A DNA stretch of 64,000 nt, taken from JBALVT01 sp045110675. Its GTDB lineage: Bacteria; Pseudomonadota; Gammaproteobacteria; Pseudomonadales; Halieaceae. Location of the stretch: the NCBI GenBank assembly GCA_045110675.1, contig JBGCGJ010000017.1, positions 1 through 64,000 of the forward strand. Direction: 5' to 3'. This document shows positions 59,984 through 64,000 of the stretch, in pieces. The notes beneath the pieces were generated by a model. The model was given only the letters and a program-made list of their open reading frames with translations, had not been told where the DNA came from and made no database searches. Numbering within the stretch: the first letter of the stretch is position 1; each line of letters starts with the position of its first letter. Made by a program: the position numbers and the translations under genes.

Positions 59984-60775
59984 CTAGCTCGCAAATTCCT
60001 CGCACACTTGCGCTATCCATTCCGGACTGCTTCTGTGTGGTTCGCTAATAGCGCTCATTATCTGCGGCGCAATATGGTGCCACACGCTGTGGGATTTCTG
60101 ATAGTTGGGCGATGCGCGTAAGTGGAGTAGCCAATGCTCAATGTGCGTAAAACTGGCGAGTATATTGTGTTGTTCTGGGTCTATTTCCAAAGCCGCCAAT
60201 TCTGAAGCAAACAAAATATCCGCAGCTGATATTTTGGTGCCGGCAAGAAATGGTTTGTTTGCAAGCATGGAGTCCAACTGACCCAACATCGTATGCAATA
60301 ATTCTCTTCGCTCAGATATAACCGCCGCTGACGGCTTGGGCACGCCAAGATAGGCTGGCATTAGTAGAACCGGCAAAAAATAGTCTAGCGTGAGAATTTT
60401 TCTTAGATTCGTGTGATACCAAGATAAGCTCTGGCTAACGATTGCACTTTCCTCGATTCCGCTGCCAAACCAGGATGAACGGCAATCATTGGCGTCGGTC
60501 AAATATTGCATAATGGCAACGGCCTCCGACAAACAGAAACTTCCGCACTCCATCGCGGGCACTTGATGAAACGGATTAATCCTCAAAAAATCTTGGGACA
60601 GATGCTCATTTCTGGTTAGCCATACAAATTTCAACTCAAAGGGAGCATTCAATTCGAGACAGAGCCAGTGAACAGCGCGGCAAGGCTCGGAGGTTGGATC
60701 GTAGTAAATTATTGGTGCTTCCAAGGCTAAACTCCCAGATGGGTCACAGTAGCGCACTATTTGTGAAGGCCGCAC
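59984..60775 (-). CDS. Glutathione S-transferase family protein
   Basis: 263 residues. Thioredoxin-like N-domain IIYYDPTSEPCRAVHWLCLELNAPFELKFV, NPFHQVPAMECGSFCLSEAVAIMQYL with the cis-Pro and Ser of the G-site, then an all-helical C-domain (FLAGTKISAADILFASEL). The pattern is closest to theta-class GST. An N-terminal extension of about 20 residues precedes the fold, so a later start is possible. Confidence 0.88.
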   Translation of the reverse strand: MRPSQIVRYCDPSGSLALEAPIIYYDPTSEPCRAVHWLCLELNAPFELKFVWLTRNEHLSQDFLRINPFHQVPAMECGSFCLSEAVAIMQYLTDANDCRSSWFGSGIEESAIVSQSLSWYHTNLRKILTLDYFLPVLLMPAYLGVPKPSAAVISERRELLHTMLGQLDSMLANKPFLAGTKISAADILFASELAALEIDPEQHNILASFTHIEHWLLHLRASPNYQKSHSVWHHIAPQIMSAISEPHRSSPEWIAQVCEEFAS

Positions 60776-60948
60776 ACATTGATGGCTTCAACTCGATTCT
60801 TATCTAGCGAAAAATAATTTGGCAAGTTCAACAATACCGTGGTCTGTTCCCCCATTTCCACTGCTATTTCCCGGACACAATCCATAGATTATGAATATCT
60901 CTGAGGATTATTTGTCAAATCCAGAAAACATTAGGTCTGATACTTTTC

Positions 60949-61878
60949 TCAAGCCGATTCGGATTCACGGACAGGAACAATGTGCGTACGAAGTGTTTTT
61001 ATGAATTCGTCGACCATTGGGTTCGGGCCAGCAAGCTTTCGTCGGTAGACAAAAATACTTTCGGCGATAGGCATCGTCATGCCCGGGATGCGCACCAGTT
61101 TCCCGTCGTCAATCTTCGCTTTCACAGAACGTGCCCATCCCAGAGCAATACCCTCTCCTCGCTCCGCCACATCCAGGCAAACCTGATAAGAATTGAATAC
61201 TAGCCCGTCAATAGGTTGACGCTCCTTCATTCGAAACAGCGCCAAAAACTTTCGCCAATCAGGCCAATCATTGCCGATGTCCTCAAGATGCAACAAAGGT
61301 TGTTTGGCAACATCGACCGCCGTTGGCGACAAGGGTAAGCGGGCGGCAAATCCGGGAGAGCAGACAGGGAAGACTGCATCATCCGCTATTGGTTCGATAC
61401 TGAATTGATCTTCCGCAAAGCGGCCCGCTTGAAACCCAATATCGAATTCATCGGATACGTTCTGAATCGGTTCATACGAAGACAAAACACGCAGTTTTAG
61501 ATCCGGAAATTGTTGCTGAAATGCGCTAATGACGGGTGCAATCAGGGTGCTCGCAATTGAAATATCTGAAAAAATGGTAAAGCTGTTCTTCTCGGCACTC
61601 ATTGAACGCAGCTTGTCTGCAGCAAATCCAAGCTCCCGGAGCGTTAAGCCAACCGTGGAACCCAGCATACTCCCTTGCGCAGTTGGCGTTACATCGTGCC
61701 GATTGCGGACAAACAAACTCACTCCCAGGTTTTCTTCGAGCTGACGTATCTGGCGACTGACACTTGCCTGTGAGAGCGCTACTTCATCCGCCGCCCGGCT
61801 GAAGCTGCCCAAGCGAAAAGCGGCTTCAAACACGACCAGTGTACCGAGCGGCGGCAGTCTACGGGAGAGAATAGACAT
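60949..61878 (-). CDS. LysR family regulator (GcvA-like)
   Basis: 309 residues. Winged helix LGTLVVFEAAFRLGSFSRAADEVALSQASVSRQIRQLEENLG is the GcvA/AmpR-type start, then a periplasmic-binding-like effector domain (FSDISIASTLIAPVISAFQQQFPD). It is divergent from the hypothetical gene at 61973 with a 94-bp gap, the standard LysR arrangement, so it probably controls that gene. Confidence 0.92.
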   Translation of the reverse strand: MSILSRRLPPLGTLVVFEAAFRLGSFSRAADEVALSQASVSRQIRQLEENLGVSLFVRNRHDVTPTAQGSMLGSTVGLTLRELGFAADKLRSMSAEKNSFTIFSDISIASTLIAPVISAFQQQFPDLKLRVLSSYEPIQNVSDEFDIGFQAGRFAEDQFSIEPIADDAVFPVCSPGFAARLPLSPTAVDVAKQPLLHLEDIGNDWPDWRKFLALFRMKERQPIDGLVFNSYQVCLDVAERGEGIALGWARSVKAKIDDGKLVRIPGMTMPIAESIFVYRRKLAGPNPMVDEFIKTLRTHIVPVRESESA

Positions 61879-61972
61879 ATGAAATACAAATACCTAACTG
61901 CAATAAACGCGCTTAATTAGTCCAATAATATTGATTACACTAATAGAAATCAAATACCTGAACGAGGCGACC

Positions 61973-62431
61973 ATGAAGTCAACGGAAAGTCTGCATGGCT
62001 ACGACATGCCCCCCGCAATACTTGAAAACGAATGGGTTGTAACCATCGATACACCGACGGGAGGCGTGAACGCCATTCTGAGCGCACTCGAAAAGGAGCT
62101 GCCAATTGTCCAGGGTCCGTACGATTGCTGTACATTTGTGCGAGAAAATGGATTTCAACGCTTTCGAGCGCTGGAGGGCTCCCATGCTGGTGCTGAGGGC
62201 ACCATTCAGCAAACCCCGGCATCGCAAATTGTTTTCTCAATACCTCAGGATAAGCAAATGCTGACAAAAGCCTTCGAGATCATCTTCTCGGTGCATGTAA
62301 ACGAAGAGCCAACGATACGGGTAGAAAATGCCTGGGGCTGCCGGTCAAAACTTCTCGATGACAAAGACAACCCAAACCGATACTGGAACCGGCCGGATGC
62401 AGACGCACTGCATGGTGAGCCTGTTGGGTAA
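61973..62431 (+). CDS. Conserved protein of unknown function, LysR-linked
   Basis: 152 residues from ATG 61973 (GAGGCGACC upstream). Begins MKSTESLHGYDMPPAILENEW; the middle holds CCTFVRENGFQRFRALEGSHAG, and the end HVNEEPTIRVENAWGCRSKL resembles the HPYEEP loop of NIF3/CutA-like small alpha-beta proteins. That similarity is weak and no function is assigned. Confidence 0.65.
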   Translation: MKSTESLHGYDMPPAILENEWVVTIDTPTGGVNAILSALEKELPIVQGPYDCCTFVRENGFQRFRALEGSHAGAEGTIQQTPASQIVFSIPQDKQMLTKAFEIIFSVHVNEEPTIRVENAWGCRSKLLDDKDNPNRYWNRPDADALHGEPVG

Positions 62432-62547
62432 ATGGCTTGAAGTGGAAGGGACAGAGACACTATTCCAGATTTAGCTCACGCCAACAGCAACGAACGAGCT
62501 TTATAAAAATTAGACATCTAATATTGATAACGACTTTCCGCTTGGAC

Positions 62548-62812
62548 CTAGTTGTTTCTCGTCGACAACTTATAGCCAAGAAGGCCCATTGGTAGGTAAG
62601 CGCAGATTAAGTCCAGAGCGCTAAACCAGATTGGCGATGGCAAAATAACAACGTTAGTTACCCCACCCAAAAGAAACATCAAGCCTATAACCATTGCGGC
62701 CCAAATTTTCTGCGTGGAGGCTAACTTTGCGGCGAAAAATGCTCCCGATAAAGTACCTAATGCATGGGCCAGCAACGGAAAGAGAAAGTGTTTGGGTTCA
62801 AAGAGATGCTCA
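62548..62812 (-). pseudogene. C-terminal remnant of a small integral membrane protein
   Basis: The frame reads GFEHLFEPKHFLFPLLAHAL, GTLSGAFFAAKLAS, then AMVIGLMFLLGGVTNVVILP and DLICAYLPMGLLGYKL, stop near 62548. These are the last spans of a roughly 130-residue membrane protein; the first span and start are missing, replaced by an in-frame TAG and a fragment of another gene. A start at 62775 inside the frame would give only 75 residues. Confidence 0.6.
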
Positions 62813-62933
62813 AACCCCTATGCTGAACGAATGGCGTTCCGTTAAAATGATCTTCAATACCCTTCCAGTCTCCGCGCTCGACTTGAACCGCAATCTGCTT
62901 ACTCAACTTTTGTGTATCAATTTGTGTCGCCAT
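62757..62933 (-). pseudogene. 5' fragment of another gene fused to the membrane-protein remnant
   Basis: ATG 62933 opens a 58-codon frame, MATQIDTQKLSKQIAVQVER then GDWKGIEDHFNGTPFVQHRG, which looks like the start of a hotdog-fold thioesterase-type protein. It runs out of frame into the membrane-protein remnant and stops at 62757. The two pieces overlap in different frames, which marks a deletion junction near 62790-62830. Confidence 0.5.
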
Positions 62934-63055
62934 TTTGAACCTGTGTTGTGGTTTGAAAAACTAACCCGGGAAGGAAACCAACTTTAGTGCAGCCATCCGA
63001 GGTCGCCTTTGTGGCACTATGAAGTGAGTCGCGTAGAACTATTCATGCGGTTTTA

Positions 63056-63460
63056 TTAGAGACCCGATAATACACCCCATAAACTTTCCCAGCGCTCGAG
63101 CTTTTCCCGTGCAGATAATAGTCGTGGTTGAATTTGAACGATCTCACCAAACTGACTGGCGTTGCGAAGTAAATTTGGATTGATAGCGCCACGCATCTGG
63201 CCGTCTAAATCACAGCCTACTGCCAATAGGTCGCCACATGAAACACAATAGTAGAAACCCGCTAATCGATCACCATTTCGTGTCCTTGTAAATTCCCCGC
63301 CTACAAAATCGGCGACCATAGCGGGATCACTTACAATCGTAGAAGGATTAGTTTGACAATAGTCGCAATCGCAAACGCGCTGATTCAGTTCGCCAAGTGG
63401 TTGGGCAAAATCGACCTCTACTTGCCAGCAATTGCAAGAGCATGAACCTTTTTGGAGCAT
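63056..63460 (-). CDS. GFA-domain (glutathione-dependent formaldehyde-activating-like) zinc protein
   Basis: About 134 residues from ATG 63460. Zinc-ligand cysteines are arranged as in the GFA fold: CSCNC near residue 7, CDCDYC near 30 and CVSCGD near 73. Such proteins bind zinc and sometimes glutathione adducts. The start lies 5 bases after the stop of the upstream AraC-type gene. Confidence 0.8.
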   Translation of the reverse strand: MLQKGSCSCNCWQVEVDFAQPLGELNQRVCDCDYCQTNPSTIVSDPAMVADFVGGEFTRTRNGDRLAGFYYCVSCGDLLAVGCDLDGQMRGAINPNLLRNASQFGEIVQIQPRLLSAREKLERWESLWGVLSGL

Positions 63461-63465
63461 GAGTG

Positions 63466-64000
63466 TTACCTCCTCTTGGAGCGTTGCCAAACAGTCGGTG
63501 GCAGACCGGTTTGAAGTTTGAACGCTCGAATAAACGCCGTAGCGTTACGGTACCCGAGCAGATCCGAGAGGTCCACAATCGAGATATTGGAGACCAACAA
63601 ATAGTGCTCTGCCGTTTCCCTACGAATGCGCGAGAGGATACTTCGAAAAGAAGTATCACGAGATTTTAAAACGCGTTGCAGTGTGCGAGGGTGAACAGAA
63701 AGTGCCTGCGAAATACCCTGTACATTACACACATTGGTACCCACCGTACTGCGCACGAGATGCTCTATTTTCAATACAGGATCTTCACTCTCAAAACTGG
63801 CATCAATGCGCGCGCTTAGACTGGCTTCCACAATAGCCAAGAGTTTCGTGTTAGCTGTCGGGATAGGTGTATCCGCTACATTGCGATGGACCGCGTAGCC
63901 ATTAAAGCTGTGATCGAAATGCACAGGGGCATCGAAATAACGACGCAGCATGGCACTACCATCCGGTTCCGCATGCGATAGATATACACCAGCTAGTCCG
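63466..64000 (-). CDS. AraC family transcriptional regulator, cut by the window edge
   Basis: The frame runs from the right edge to a stop at 63466, at least 178 codons. The C-terminal helix-turn-helix pair is clear: ISQALSVHPRTLQRVLKSRDTSF and IVDLSDLLGYRNATAFIRAFKLQTG. The visible N-terminal part (GLAGVYLSHAEPDGSAMLRR, YFDAPVHFDHSFNGYAV) fits the arabinose-binding-like domain of the OruR/ArgR-type AraC group. It runs directly into the GFA gene, which it may control. Confidence 0.88.
   Translation of the reverse strand, partial: GLAGVYLSHAEPDGSAMLRRYFDAPVHFDHSFNGYAVHRNVADTPIPTANTKLLAIVEASLSARIDASFESEDPVLKIEHLVRSTVGTNVCNVQGISQALSVHPRTLQRVLKSRDTSFRSILSRIRRETAEHYLLVSNISIVDLSDLLGYRNATAFIRAFKLQTGLPPTVWQRSKRR

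Noticed and set aside
1..64000. tRNA, rRNA, CRISPR arrays, transposases, prophage or integrase genes
   Set aside because: None could be recognised by reading both strands.

Overview
The window looks like a chromosomal segment of a free-living, probably marine, aerobic or facultative gammaproteobacterium. The gene content points to the Cellvibrionales/Halieaceae/Spongiibacteraceae type: a CYP153-like P450, a lumazine synthase under an FMN riboswitch, OmpW, a DUF3604 enzyme, an OxyR-PhhB pair, many SDR, P450, glutathione S-transferase and VOC proteins, and Anr/FNR boxes. This placement is inference. No tRNA, rRNA, CRISPR array, phage or insertion sequence was seen. Most genes sit in short, tightly spaced operons for oxidising lipid-, steroid- or terpenoid-like carbon.

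Region 1 (1-5.3 kb): an edge-cut membrane protein faces a TetR - sterol-desaturase-type hydroxylase - thioredoxin-fusion protein - UGSC-family selenoprotein operon. The selenoprotein is read through an in-frame TGA at 4248 and would be split or missed by ordinary gene calling. Region 2 (5.3-11.1 kb): a decayed GGDEF sensor gene, a serine hydrolase, a two-subunit Tat-exported molybdenum hydroxylase and a methyltransferase. Region 3 (11.1-16 kb): a minus-strand ECF-sigma operon (small exported acidic protein, DUF3106 protein, outer-membrane barrel, sigma factor, DUF3619-like anti-sigma candidate, exported amidohydrolase) and a repeat-built basic exported protein.

Region 4 (16-23.8 kb): a compact operon glmS-glmE-glmL (B12-dependent glutamate mutase), then an AMP-forming ligase 2 nt downstream, then a serine hydrolase and a terminator. 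A RraA-like aldolase/decarboxylase lies divergent and an aminotransferase lies nearby. This is the best candidate for an undescribed system: it should make 3-methylaspartate and either activate it or route it to 2-oxobutyrate. Region 5 (23.9-33.3 kb): an FNR-type small membrane protein, OxyR-PhhB, a desaturase-SDR-P450-ABM operon, a hemerythrin protein, an M28 peptidase, a coiled-coil protein and a VOC protein.

Region 6 (33.3-40.7 kb): a self-contained sigma-54 regulon. A PAS-AAA-Fis activator (38140-39978) is flanked by two good -24/-12 promoters. Each has a cluster of CCACAAAT/ATTTGTGG palindromes about 75-125 bp upstream of its predicted start. One promoter drives tautomerase, hydrolase, coiled-coil protein, glutathionyl-hydroquinone reductase and possibly SnoaL and CYP153-like P450; the other drives a small membrane protein. 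Region 7 (40.7-49.7 kb): ribH under an FMN riboswitch, ompW behind an FNR box, a DUF3604 enzyme, an oxidoreductase, a VOC protein, MFS, TauE and acyl-CoA ligase.

Region 8 (49.8-53 kb): an octaheme HAO-like cytochrome with a NapC-type tetraheme quinol dehydrogenase, divergent from a UbiA prenyltransferase across an FNR-like site. Region 9 (53-58.6 kb): a MarR-controlled set (LLM flavoenzyme, SDR, enoyl-CoA hydratase, FAD monooxygenase) followed by a DUF4156 lipoprotein and a PPOX flavoprotein. Region 10 (58.6-64 kb): lower gene density with gene remnants, a small exported peptide, GNAT, GST, LysR, a GFA-like protein and an edge-cut AraC regulator.
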